DNA of 64,000 nt, from the NCBI RefSeq assembly GCF_051401765.1, contig NC_135073.1:5022001-5086000 (forward strand), written 5' to 3'. The stretch comes from Calliopsis andreniformis (Eukaryota; Arthropoda; Insecta; Hymenoptera; Andrenidae). A program made the position numbers and the translations under genes. Position 1 is the stretch's first letter, and every line of letters begins with the position of its first letter. A model generated the notes under the pieces. That model had not been told where the DNA came from and made no database searches. It was given only the letters and a program-made list of their open reading frames with translations. Shown here in pieces: positions 22,641 through 35,786 of the stretch.

Positions 22641-24241
22641 GGCGGTTTTTAACATATAAATGAAGTGACAAGTATTATTACTATTACTATTATTGTTATA
22701 TATTAATCTTCATGCGAATGACCCAATTTGTTCCCGTTGATCCTTATCCTATAAGTGTCATTGAATTTCTTGGATCGTAATCCCTTTCTTTATCCGTTCA
22801 AAGTAATACCACAATTTACAAAATAAATTCAAATGTATATAATTGTTATATACAATCGGCAACAGTAGTCGCCGTGAATTTTTACTCGACGGACGTTTAT
22901 AAGAGTCTTGATATCACGTCTATATTCCTAACATACGATCACGGGTTAATAAAGTTTCTTGTTTAAGTATTTTTATGTCACTACGACAATTTCAAATATT
23001 TCATCAATAATTTTGACATTTTGTTGTCACCAATTTCCTTTGTAGTGATTTTATGAGCAATTTGGCTTCAGTTTGTAGTTCCAGGCCTAGATTTAACGTC
23101 TGAGTTTATGTATAAGTGTTTGTTTTATTGAAAAATACAGTTTCCGAATGATCAAAATTTTTGTAGTTCACTCAAAAATGCTCAAATGTTCTAACGTCTT
23201 TGCTCCAGCCCTCGGTCTTCAAAAGTATAGGCACAACTGAATGTGTCAGGTGTTATAGGATAAACTATTCTAATTCTCCTTTTCGTAATTAATGGAATTA
23301 ATATTGAAAGCAATAGGAGGATGTTGCCAAGCAAAAACAGGTACAAAATGGCTATACGTTCGTGATCAACATTTCAACCGTCTGTTCCATTGCCAGTATA
23401 TTGTCGACCACCGACGTTTGAGTTTATTACCGTAAGAGCTGTAGAAGGTAATAGTTATAAGGTGTAAACCTAGATGTAAGCACATGCACACAGAACAGGT
23501 CTGCACATCGCGCGCGAAGTTTGTATTGCACCTTGTCTCCAAGTCAGAGAAAAGGTCTATGTAAAAGCTTCCCTGAGCTGAATCGTTCCCCGTATTACTA
23601 AATAAAACTATAAAACAGGGGGTTACAAGGAGCGATCGTTCTTCAATCGGAGAACTTAGTTCTCCAATGCTTTTATTTAAGCGTGACATGGATAGAACTT
23701 AGCTTCCATTTATGTCTTTGATTTACTATTTAGTTTAAGGTTAAGTTTTAAGACTTTTGTAAAGGGAGGTCGGATCCAGGGAGATGGAATTTGATTCCAC
23801 TTATCTCCTTATGGATCTCCACTCACAACAACCTCATCGTGATGAAATCCGAGTAATCGGTTTTGTTCGAACTAATAGCTGCAATCCGTGTTTATATCAC
23901 AGAAGTCTGTAGTCTAGATCTAAGAATTGGATAGTTTTGTATTATTTTGTCAATAATCTCTCGTTCCCCTATTTTGTTGGATTTGAAATGTTTCCGGCAA
24001 TATCTAATTTTAATTCCTACTACGAGTAGCGCTATAATCTTATTTTTACACTGAATCGGTAACGTCGGGTATGTAATGAATTTTGCAGTTCACGTGCTCT
24101 TCGAGCGTGTGACAGAAAAATACATTGGATGTTACATCTATCATATATGTCATCGATGGCTAACACAAAAGTGTAGTATTTCCTAAATGTTTTGTTATTG
24201 TTTCATTTATATTAAGTAATTAATACAAGTATTTCTTATAT
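22641..24241. other. gene-free stretch
   Basis: No supported gene. A 107-codon minus-strand frame at 23366-23689 has an ATG, but I recognise no domain, membrane segment pattern or splice partner. Confidence 0.4.
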
Positions 24242-24420
24242 AGTTAGACCAAGTACACACAAACGATAATTTTATCGGTTTTAATATAGACAATGAATTT
24301 GAATGAGACTACGTACATGACCAACAAAAAAGCAAAATTCATTGCGTTAAGACCAAACACACACAACCGACAATGCTGTAGTTCACCGACTGTCGGTTGT
24401 GCGCGCTTGGTTTTAACAAT
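24242..24420. mobile_element. short element with GACCAAG...ACACAA ends and a hairpin
   Basis: The left end GTTAGACCAAGTACACACAA and the reverse complement of the right end GTTAAAACCAAGCGCGCACA are related. A third copy at about 24346 (AAGACCAAACACACACAACC) pairs with the right end to form a near-perfect hairpin around CCGACA/TGTCGG. There is no coding capacity. This looks like a non-autonomous DNA transposon. Confidence 0.5.
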
Positions 24421-26315
24421 ATACAAAAGTAGCAAAAGAAAAAGTTAAGTACTTTCATGATGTATCAAGGAAACTCCAAATAGCTTTCGACCAGTGTCAC
24501 CTACCCGCGATTGGAATATTTTGTATTATTTTATCTCCCTCTATTGCAACATGTTGCATTTATGTAGATAATCATTTTATAGCTTCTAGATCCGCAAGAA
24601 GACATTGAGTGATATGTCTGTTCTTATACTTAAGCCCGTTCTTAAATTGCACTGAAGATAATGATAATATCTTCATAGATCGCAGTCAATTGATTCGATT
24701 TACAATGTATTCAACATATTTATTATATCATACGATCCGTAGCAATACGATTAATTACTACACATAGTACCCCACGTACCTGGTGCAAATTGTATTTTTA
24801 AAATGTTTACAGATGAAAAAAAGCATCCAATTAATTCCTAAATATGTTTCATTTGATATCTACTATTTGATTCTATCTTATGACATTTTTCGCACTTGCA
24901 GCCGTTTAAAAACTAATGTATCTCAGTTATATGAAACACCCTGTATATCAAATAATATTGATTATAACCTATTACATACTATAATCTGTGCTATGTATTG
25001 TACTGTATAATAATCGTTTATCATACATGAATAAAGTCTACAGATGCTTATAAATCGATGAAAAGAGGGATTGAAGAAAAGTTACTGTTTTCATTTTGAA
25101 ACTAATTCCATGGTTCTGTGGTAACGAATTTATATGGGGAAACACTTTCCTCATATTGGCTATGTGAATTGAATGATTAGTAAAATGTGAATTAGAGTAC
25201 AAAATTAAAACATTTTTCTCAAATATATACACGTATAATTTCGTGATGAAATTACAAAGAAATACTGTACTGAAATTTAATTATAGTATTTGTACAATTT
25301 TCTTTAGCCAACGACCGAAAATGTTTGCCTCGTATTTATCTATTTAAATATTAACATTTTAAATTGTAAAAGAAAGCCACAAAAATTTACACCTTTGGCC
25401 TCTAAAACGACTTTATGTTATTTAGGTATATATAATCTAAACATTATACACAATAAATTTATACAGACATTATATGAATTGCGTCATCAAATTCAGTTAA
25501 GTTCACGATAAAATTTAAAAAGATTGTCATAGTTCTCATTGCTCCTATCTAGAATGAAAAGCATCTGGTAAATCTGGTTGGGAGTGTGTGGAATGTTTGA
25601 TTCCGCTTCGCGGCGCAAACGAAACGCGAATAGAACTTTCTTCCTCGCAGACGATCGTGTGTCCTGGCATTACTCGTGCCAAGGTCATTGATTCCTACGC
25701 CAGTTCCGGCTTAGTTTCTGGGCCAGGTTGACCGACCTAGCAGAGCGACCGGAATACCATCGCCAACCGTGACGCCGACACATCTCGATACGAGTATTCG
25801 GACACTCAACAACTGAACAGCCAGACACAATCGAGTAACTAGACTGAGGTCCCATACGCAATTGCACTTTCCGATTTGTGTTCACAAATTGTCTTCACTT
25901 GTTCCGCTACCCATTGTTCTATTTCCCATTTCTTTCAGAGACAGTGGGGGTTTGCGTGCACTTAACAGGTCTGACGACAGCAGCAAATTTTAAATTATTT
26001 TTCTAGTATGTTATTCACTTTTATTAATGATAAATATTGCTGATAGATTTTTAAAATACTCTTTGGAAATGTCAATGTAATAAATCCAAATTTGCGCCAA
26101 GATTGCACCTATCAAATGTAAACCTTGCTAGAGTCTATAGGTACATGTTATAGATAAAGTAATTTATTTATATCTTGGTTCATCTACATCACAGATTCAT
26201 GTTTAAATAAAACTCAAGAAACATTAAAAGAAACTATACAAATTTTATAGTAATCGAGAAAAATCATACTTTAAGAAAACGTAGGCATATAAAAATAAAA
26301 AATTATTTTACTATA
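24421..26315. other. gene-free stretch with a CpG-rich block at 25560-25990
   Basis: No coding exon is supported. The block at about 25560-25990 is much richer in GC and CpG than its surroundings and could be a promoter or untranslated exon. A transposon-like end (ACACCCTGTATA) lies at about 24938-24949 without a visible partner. Confidence 0.35.
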
Positions 26316-26488
26316 CAGGGTGTCCACGGTGAAGTAGGCCACTTAAATATCTTCTCTATTTCTAATGACACGAAAATCATCCATATCATATTTTGAGTGG
26401 TTGGATCATTTTTTGTATTTTTTTAAAATTTCATATTATTAAAAACAGATGAGATATTTAGGTGACCTGCATCAGCTTGGACGCCCTG
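26316..26488. mobile_element. TA-flanked MITE with ACAGGGTGTCC ends
   Basis: The left end ACAGGGTGTCCACGGTGAAG and the reverse complement of the right end ACAGGGCGTCCAAGCTGATG match over about 38 bp (both reach TAAATATC). TA flanks both sides. The 173-bp element has no coding capacity. This fits a Tc1/mariner-derived MITE. Confidence 0.7.
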
Positions 26489-28589
26489 TATTATAAAACG
26501 AAAAATTTTTCTGAGTCTATGGCAAACAACATTAGTCGTATCAAGGAATTTAAGCTTATTTCATTTAAGTTTGAAAGGTGGAATTTACGTTTCTAGCAAA
26601 TGAAGAACAAATTAAAAGGATTTTTTCCTATTATAAGAAGTAATATAGTAGGATATAAGACCACATAGCCTAATATTAGGCAAGAAGTCAAAATATATTT
26701 TCCAAGGATTCTATGGTTTATTATATTGCTATTGTTTTTGAGGATGTTCGAATTCACCTTGAGGAGGTCGTAAGCGTCAACCTCCTCCTCTCGTTTTCTG
26801 TCCTCGTCCAGGAAACTGTACAACGAAGAAAGAGTACATCGGAGAAAAGGAATTACCATTGGTAAGTGGATGAAAGGATACAATGACCCAGTGAGAAATC
26901 ACAGAAAACCCAGTTCGGGACAATCGCTGTGCCAAATAGCAATTACTGTATCGTACGTGCTGGCTTTCTTTATTTTTAGATATTCTTGCACAGATTTCAG
27001 TATCGATTGGAATCTAGAAAATGTTTCAAAAATTTCGACACTACTATTTTTAAAACTACTATTTTTAAATTACAGATTTTACTTTACACAAGCAATTCTT
27101 TTCAGTTCCACTGATACGGTGTGGCATACTAGGCAATTTTTTTCACAAACTTAGTAAAGCGTATTTTTTTCTCTTACAGGCCAGATAACAAGCACTAGGT
27201 AAATAAGCAACCATTTTGCTTATGAATATATGAATCATACTGCTCTAAGTTATTCCTCGTTCGTAATCAGTTACGTAGATGTTGAGAATAACATCAACAT
27301 CACCATTGATGACAAACCAAAGTCTTAACATGAAATTAATAAAAACTTGTTTAATGGAACATTATTTCTCTTGGTAAATATGAACAAAAAGTATATAAAA
27401 ACCCGTGGAATTAAAATTGAAATGTATTTACTGTTCATATATGTACGTATGTAGATATATTAAGGAAAGATGTAAAGCGAAAGGTTGTTATTATTTATCA
27501 TCATTTTTACTTGAAATAAGGTATCAATCGTTAATGAAAACAATCAATTAAATTTTACAGTTTTGAAAAAAGTAGTTTCTTTAAAAAGTATTTCCTTTGT
27601 TTTTGTTAAATTACTTCTTATAGTAGAGCAATTGATATTATAGTATAATCTAAATCTAAATAATATACCTGTTATGGTAAAATACTTATTGTAAGATCTG
27701 TTAGTCTATTGTTATATCTCATATTTCGACAATGTTAATGTTATCTCACACAATTTTATTTCAGGTAATATAGTAGTATTCAAAATGTAACGTTTAACTT
27801 TTCTACAGTATGAGTGTACTTTTATGACTGTCTGATTGCATACCGGACGTTTCTACTTACTCGTCTTATCTGAAAAGGAAACAGTCGACAGAGAGATCGT
27901 AAAAAATTCTTCCCGAATTTCAGCTATAATTTTTTTCACTAAAATCCTGATCTGACTTTGAATACACTAGATATTAATATTTATTGTATCGTGTCAGAAC
28001 TAAAGAAAATAGTTTATGCTTAATTGGGATCTGTTTTAACTGTATAATTCCGTCTTAAATAATAATATCGAAAACTTTAAAAGCTTAGAAGCCATGAAAC
28101 TTCTACAGGTTACTTTGAAAGAAAAAAATCAGAAGTTTAAAAAATCAAATAATTCACAATTCATATCATAAGCACTCAAATATTCAGAAATTTGAATATT
28201 TCCCATACTCATTAATATTTTTCAACCAAAATTAAAAAACCCTAACTAACAAATACATCTCTCAACACATTATTTTCGGGCGATTTTTTCATCAATCCAC
28301 CCGTAAAGCGGGCAATTTTTTCATATTCGTGCGCGAAATTACATTTCACGTAGAATGGCTATAACGTCGGAACTATTCACAGTCTGTCACCCAACCCTAA
28401 TTCCATGAATCGCGCGCCTCCCGCTCTCTACCAATAGTATGCAAAAGACGCGTGTTAATATAAAAAATTCCTTAATTCGTATTGGTTTTTTGAGTCTTTA
28501 CGAGACATAAGTATCCAAGTACAAATTAGAAAACCCAGGTTAATTCTATGAACCATCCACATGTTCAATGAATGAAATTAGTCTTCCGC
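26489..28589. other. gene-free AT-rich stretch
   Basis: No supported gene. Frames of up to 96 codons on both strands are AT-driven and lack recognisable content. Confidence 0.45.
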
Positions 28590-29860
28590 AATTTCACCCC
28601 TTGATACGAGTTCGTCCGACGAAGACACTCTGAGAATCCCTGGTCACGACGTGTGACCAGGATCTCGGGGACGCAGCACTATTGACAGTGCGTTCGAGTT
28701 CCTGGGATGACGTCAGACGCGGTACAGAGTCAGATGACGGAGCCACAGCTATGATCGCGTACGATGACGTTGGCAGAGGAAGGCAGGCCAAGGCAAGGTA
28801 AGGCAACGGCGGCTCCAAGAGGAGGAAGGAATAACAGGAATCTCGTTTCGTTGGCTCCTGGGTCGACCAGTTCTTTCCAGCGGCTCGCGACGTCGACTTC
28901 GCGCGCGCGGCCTATCAACTGCGCTACCAGCCATCGTTGGCAGACAGTGTAGGCTCGCGACTTCCTCTTTGCCAATCGTCCGCGGGGAATAACAGAGGCG
29001 ACCGCGTGCAACACGCGAAATTCCTCTTACGCGACGACCTCTATCAGTTACTGCCTCCTCCATCACGTGACTCTCCTTTGGATCGTTTCTGTGCAATCGT
29101 TGGTTCGCAGTATCTATGGAAAAACTGAGGGAAATCGTGCGCGAAGCCTTGGCCATGGCAACGATCGAACACTGCACCCACGTGGATGGATTCCCTGCAA
29201 TGTGTCCAAAGGGACGAGCTAAGTATCTCTTCTACGATGATCTTTCGTTGTTCTCGGTACTCGCTAAACGCCCGACACCACTGATCTGTGCAGTAATAGA
29301 GATAAGAATTTTCGTAACGCCTTATTCGCGATCTATATCGACGCTACATAAGCGAAAATTTGAATTGGACAAGTGGAACGAAGAAGTAAGGAGTTTCTCA
29401 TAGTTTAGATAAAAATTAGTTCGAATTACTTGTAATAAGTTCTTAATAGTATGCACAACAGACGGCAGAAATTTATTCAACTGATTATCGCAACCGCGAC
29501 GTGCCAGATTCGGCAAGAACACTTGTTTCAATAAAGTCTACGTCAGCCGCTAATTCTGATTTTTACGCTGACGTTATTTATAATCCGGAGCCTCCTCGTG
29601 CGCCTCCGTTCCTCCTAGCCAGCGGTGCCCCTCGTGCCTGGCAAATCGTGCGAGTTATTGGTCGGCTGTTCCAGTGCAATTCTCGTGGAATTGCAACGTA
29701 ATCGAAACTGATGCCAGTTGCTTCCGTTGACGCGTTCTATATCGGTTATTCCGCGTCCTCTTCGCGTTCAACCTATGTAAGTTGATTACCGCTACGCAAC
29801 ACCTTCGGGCTTGAGGATACTCTATGAGCGATGCATGAGAGAGCCAGGAGGACAAAGTTC
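28590..29860. promoter_or_regulatory. large CpG-rich island in the gene desert
   Basis: This is the longest GC- and CpG-dense block in the window. Frames of up to 142 codons overlap on both strands, which is what high GC gives by chance. A plus-strand frame starting at 29116 (MEKLREIVREAL) ends at a usable donor, GAAGAA followed by GTAAGG, near 29386, so a first coding or untranslated exon is possible. I recognise no product. It may be the promoter of a distant or long-intron gene or noncoding RNA. Confidence 0.3.
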
Positions 29861-30890
29861 ACTGTTCGTCCTCAACTCATTGGCTAATTTTAGCAAATAT
29901 AAAACTATTTTATCATTCCTTGAAATGCTTCAAAAGAACTGCATAGTCTTTATGTTTGATGCCACGAAGGTATAGAGTATAGAATATAGGCAAAAGTTCA
30001 TGGGAATTTTGCTTTTGTTGATAGCAATAGCTAAATTAATGTGTGTAATGCTTATAGTAGTTAGAGAATTTCGTAATGAGAAAAATAATCAGGTTGAAGA
30101 AGTGAAGAATGAAGAAAATAGTAAATCTAATGTAATACACGACATGTGTATGTCTACATTTAGATTTCCAGAGAAATGGATGAAATAAATTCTAGAGCAT
30201 TTTATAACTTCATTCGGTTGTATGCTTCAAAATTTTGTAGACGAGAAAATTATAATTATTTTCCCACATGATTTGTTTAATTTAAAGACTAGGAAGAAAT
30301 TACACTGCATCAATTCTGGAGTTAAAGGAGTAATCTAAAACGAGTTTGTGAGAAGATCACTATTCATTTTAGACGTACCTATCTATACTTGACGATTCAT
30401 AATAAATGAGGGATATATGATAAAACTTCTACATTACCATACGTAACAGCATAATGTATGTTGTTAGGATGCATGTAAGGAACTTTATTCCTCGTTAGTT
30501 TCGAATCTTAGATTTGCAAATTTTATAGGTACATTTAATTAAAATTAGTAATATCAAAATATTCAAACTGATTGTGAGGTACAGTACATTACTGTACACA
30601 GATCTAGTAAAATGTAGAAATATGTATATCCACATAAATTTTGTTAATTCTCATATCAAAACTTTCCTTTATTTATGTTGCACCATTCGAAAAAGAAAAA
30701 ATGGGTTGGAATTTTCATGTATACAGATGATCGAATGAAATAATTTAAAATTCAAGGTTCTTTTACTTCTACTCAAAAATGATAAAAATTATTTGAAGTT
30801 GCAATTGATTTTATTAGCTAAATACATACTATACTCTTGCATCTATGTCTTGTTAAATGATAAAAGAGAAAAATTCAAGGACCAACCATA
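29861..30890. other. gene-free AT-rich stretch
   Basis: No supported gene. A 62-codon plus-strand frame at 30000-30188 starts with a hydrophobic run and turns acidic/lysine-rich; I treat it as chance. Confidence 0.4.
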
Positions 30891-31126
30891 AAAGTTCATT
30901 CAACGTCACTCAAGAATAGTAGACGAAGCTCGTGACACGCTTAGGTGGAGTGATACCTCTGCGTTCACCTTGCAGAATCTATATGAAACATTAAACGACC
31001 AAGGTCGTCGTAACTTTAGTGGCCTCGGTTACTTCAACATTTTTTATAACACATGTAATAACATAAAACCTGTATTTATTGTTGCAACTTTTAATGGACA
31101 AACTTTGAAAATAAGAGAATCATAAT
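30891..31126 (+). other. ATG-less open frame over a GC-rich patch
   Basis: A plus-strand frame of 77 codons without ATG covers a compact GC-rich patch (about 30895-31025) in AT-rich desert. Its first half is protein-like (VDEARDTLRWSDTSAFTLQN) and its second half becomes AT-driven before the stop. It could be an exon of an unrecognised gene or part of an old element. Confidence 0.15.
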
Positions 31127-34100
31127 ATGTACAAAAAAATCTTCGTACAAAACAAGATTCACTATTGCTTTGTTTTCGCGATATACTAATATAAAACTAT
31201 CTACGATTGACTCTAGAGATTGATAAAATGTTATAATAAAATGAATGTTTACAAGTTCCTAAAATAAAGAAAGAATATTTAAAAAATTTACTTAACGTAT
31301 ATTGATGATACAGCATTCCTCAAAATTTGTATTACACTTTCCATAGAGATTCTAATTCCAAATAAGAACTATTTGTAATCAATTAGCTCATCAGTATTTT
31401 AGAAGTTTCATAATTTTTTGGGATTGTATCAGAAATTTTTATGAATTTAATTCACATATTATTCATAGTAAGTTAATGTTATCTACAGTTGTACAAATAA
31501 GTCTTCTACTTCAGTATGAAAGACACGATAGTCGAAATATCATATAACAGTTAGTTTTACAAATACAAAAAGATCACTTATTTTTCCGAAACGACTAAAA
31601 ATAAATATATAAGTTTCTAGTAGAAAGAATACAAAATACATTATATAAACGTTTCGTTGAAAGAGAACTTTAAAATTAATATTTATATGTATCCTAATAT
31701 AACATTTCAAGCTATTTTTAGCTCGTAAAATGAGCTGTTTTACGACAAATTAACAGAAGGTTACAAACATTTTTTAAAAAAAACTCATTATTAAATGTAA
31801 GATAATTCAAAGTCAACGAAAAACATCTATTAAAACCCGTACATTTCTAGTAAAATATAATATTTTTAGTGTTATATATTTATATAAATTATTTATATAA
31901 ATTATTTATATAATTATTTATATATATTTATATAAATTATTTATATAAATTATTTATATAAATAAGAAAAAATTCTAAAGTATAAAATTTAAATTCTAAA
32001 GTATAAAAATTTATAGATAACTCTTAAACAATTATTGCATGCCTATTTCAATTGGAACGATCGCAATAACACTGTTAAAAAGATACATATCTGCACAATT
32101 TAAGAAAATAATCTTGAATTATATTTTTTTCTAGTTTCATTTGCTATTAATTAAAAATAATCGCAATATTTTAAAAAAATGAATGATATACAACAAATGA
32201 TAACATCAGTTAATATTTTAATTACATTAACACTAGTTCCAGCGTTTATCACTGTGTTCATCATTCTATAAATCATAGCAGTCATCTAAGAACATCTATA
32301 GGTACACTTGAATATTTTTTTCGTATTTAAATTCACGAAAAAACAGTGGAACTGAAATTTGTTCAGCTTAAAGATAAGAAGTATGGCAATCGAAACGGTA
32401 TTTTTCCAACTCTTTCGATTTGAATATTAAACCTGCTTTAAACTGGCAGAGACTGTAGAACTATAGACCGTAGAATTGACTTAGAAGCAACTGTATTAAC
32501 AATAGAATAACTTCGCAACGCGGCCATGCTTGGAATGCGAAGCATTCTCTTATCTTGTTACGGGAGAATCGAGTGTGATCCAGGAATGCGGAAATACGAT
32601 GCAGTTGCTCGTAGGTAAAATTCTAAAAACAATTTATGCACCAAAAAGGATCTAGAATAATTGAAGATTTTACCCATCTCATTTTGAAACGCTTTATTCC
32701 CTTTTTATTGCAAAATTCCAGCATCGCTGAATTGGTATCATGCATAATACTTATTATAGATAGTAAAATTAAATGGAAATCAGAAATATAGCATGCTGAT
32801 ATTCTTTGTTGCAATATTCAATCTATGTACACTAGAATTCTAGTGTTAGTGGTCTTAGAATATACTGCTAAAAGATTACTCCAAAGTTGTATTAATATTG
32901 TAACCGATTTTGTCAATCTACCTTTAGACTTTATCAATAACTTTGAAGAAGTTGAACTAAATGAGTTCAAGATAGCAAAATAAAGTGAATAATAGATTCA
33001 ACATGGCGGAATAGATAGTTATATGTATGTACGACAGAATCCAATTGATTAAAAGTAAAACGCAAAAATTTATGTTGTGGCTGTCCTGATAGGATCCGAT
33101 ATGATATAACCCAAAGTCGATTACCTAAAATAGCAAGAAGAAAAGGCATATCCAATATACCAATTGTTCCATAATCTAGGGATCTTAAAAGGAAATATTG
33201 TAGCAAAGAAAGATATGTCATTGAATCGGAGTAAGTTCTTATACGAGAAATAAGTTTAAAGCAAAATTATATAATCATTAACGTAAATCTGACTATTTTT
33301 TGGACGCAAATACATTCATATATAATCTATATAAATATGTATTTCTTCCATGTTTTGTATTTGAGTTGAATACATACAATAATTTTATCATTATAATTGA
33401 CTTTTCCATTGGTTGATATTCTCTCGTATATAAGTACTCACATTTGCTCTAATTGTAAATGTACAAAAGTGTTGTGTAAGATATATGCCTATAATAACAC
33501 TTATGTAAGATGTCTCAGCCAACTTTAAAGCTAAAATATGTTTTCTACCTTCAGTGATTTCAATATATAAGTACTCTTATAAATAATATTTATCATTTTA
33601 ATAGTTACTAATAAATATTATTTGAGAGGATTTAAAATGTAGTAGAAGAGAAATTATCTATCAAAATCCTTATTTTCAACCTTTTTAAAATTGTCAGTGG
33701 TTAAATTTATATAAAGTCCCTCACTGTTCTGTTCACTTCGTCTTTAAGTTTTTCAACAGATAATTCGTAACATGTATTTATTCTAAATTATAAAAAATGC
33801 CTTTATATGCATAAACGAATTTGTAAATTGATAAATAAACAAATTTCCTATTTTTATGAAATTATGAAACTATGATTTTAAAACCAAAAGAAAACATTTA
33901 TTTCTATTTATTATATATATAATATCATTACTTCGTATATACATTTATACAAAATGATTTCCCTACTCCTGAATCAAATTGCCCCGAATTTCGAACTACG
34001 AAACCTGATTACCTTAATTCTATTAAGATTAATATAAATTTATCAAAATATCACTCATTTCTATCATAAAATTACCTAAATCAACCTATTTATATCGTAG

Positions 34101-35224
34101 AAAAAAATGAAAAATACACGCTTATCACTAAACATTTTTTGCGAACATAATTCATGTCAACCATAGGAACAATCGCTTGAAAAGAATAAGTTTGTAACTT
34201 TTTAAATTGAAATTCAAAATTATGTCAGTGTACAAATATTTCCAAAAAAATACTTGATAGTTAAACAAACCCAATTGTTTATGAACATAAGATCAGTATT
34301 GCATGTACAATTTTTCTAGGAGGATTAAATAAAACGATTGGATAAATTGAACAGATTTCCAAAGATAATACAAATTCGAGAAAACAATCATTTTCAAATT
34401 AATTGAAAATAAAGTGAATATTCTAAAAAACTGAAAGAGGAATAAATCAACATCTCTAGTGAAAATGTTAACTGCTTTTGTAGTTTCAATCCAATTGCTA
34501 ATATGAAAGTAGTGATAGTAAATAGCAGTCAGACACTCCAATCGTATGTATCAAATTTGTGAAAATCACTTCTTACGAAGAAATGTAATTACAAGTTTCT
34601 GCTTAATCAGTTATTTCAATTAAGGGAACACGTGCGATAATCTTAATTTCTCTCTTTATTGAATTGAATATCAATTTTAGGTTGTGTCAAGTTCTTTCAG
34701 TATTACGTAACAATTCGTATCGACATGCTTTTGCGTTATAATGTCATTTCGGAAAGGGAACAATCTATAATATTTTACGTAACAAGTATTATTATTTTTC
34801 TCCAAGAATCACTAATAATCAGAGTAACAAATGACGTTACTTCGGAGGATGAGAAAGAAACCACAGTATGTTCTAGTAGGTATACATATGATAAAACTTG
34901 ATATTCGATAATAAAATCGTCCTAATTGTCTCAAAAGGTACTAGTTTACTAATACTCTGCAAGAAAAAAACAACACTGTTTTAAGAAAACGAAAATACTG
35001 ATATTACATAAAAATTCTAAAACAAATCATTAAAAAACCTCAAACTTCAAAAACACTTTTGAAGATAAATTGTCCGTCCATACAGATATAAAATAAAGAA
35101 AGAATGTATTAAATTGCAGCTAATATTGAAGAGCCGAATTCAAACAATTAATTCCCACTTTATAAATATAACGTTATATAATAAATAACAGCTTCTTACA
35201 GTCTTATCATTTAATTGAATTAGA
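31127..35224. other. gene-free AT-rich stretch
   Basis: No supported coding, RNA or clear transposon other than the AT tandem repeat at 31869-31965. Confidence 0.5.
31869..31965. repeat. AT-rich tandem repeat, about 13-bp unit
   Basis: About seven copies of tataaattattta follow one another, with two shortened copies in the middle (tataattattta, tatatattta). Confidence 0.8.
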
Positions 35225-35786
35225 AGGTGTACACATGAAACGATGCGTACGGTTTTCGAATTTCTGTCGTTATAACATTTTTCGTGAACCGTGACGATAC
35301 GATAAAAACGACGCCCGCCAATTGGCCAAAGATGCCGAGAGCGCGCTGAGCTTTACGTAACACGTGAATTCGCCAGTTACGATAACGAGAACGCCGGGGA
35401 CCGAGACGTCTCGCTGGAAATCGTGGAGGCGCTCCAGACTATCGTTACATCCGGAATAAACGGCAGGAAGAAGCGAGCAAGTTCACGAAACTCGTGAGCA
35501 AGCTCGACCGTGTGACGTGTAAAAAGTAGAACATCCTCGTACGCGTTCGTTGATGGAGCTGGAGAGAGAACAAGGAGCAGGGAGATTCGCTATGATACTG
35601 TATCGGTCGCTGGCTGAGAATTCTGCGAACTACGTCACGCGTGACACCTGTATTCGCGGCTTCCTCAGCAACGTTCCGAGAACTGTGAACCGCATCGCAT
35701 TCCGCGTGACTATAGACGGGAAACAGAAGGAAACTGGAAACGTAAAGGAGTTGGGTAGTTTCTTGAAGATGGAATCTGTTTGATCG
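35225..35786 (+). promoter_or_regulatory. CpG-rich island, candidate plus-strand first exon
   Basis: A sharply bounded CpG-rich block inside AT-rich DNA. It ends at a plausible donor, CGGAG followed by GTACAG, at about 35786. A 77-codon frame (35550-35783) stops two bases before that donor region and has no domain I recognise. It may be the 5' untranslated exon of a gene continuing toward 38.3 kb; that link is inference. Confidence 0.3.

Noticed and set aside
23366..23689. 107-codon minus-strand frame with ATG
   Set aside because: No recognisable domain, no splice or promoter context, and it lies in a region of transposon debris.
24930..24955. ACACCCTGTATA transposon end
   Set aside because: No matching opposite end was found within a few hundred bases, so no element could be delimited.
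28749..29177. 142-codon minus-strand frame in the CpG island
   Set aside because: Overlapping long frames exist on both strands because stop codons are rare in GC-rich DNA; it is Arg/Ser-rich with no recognisable domain.
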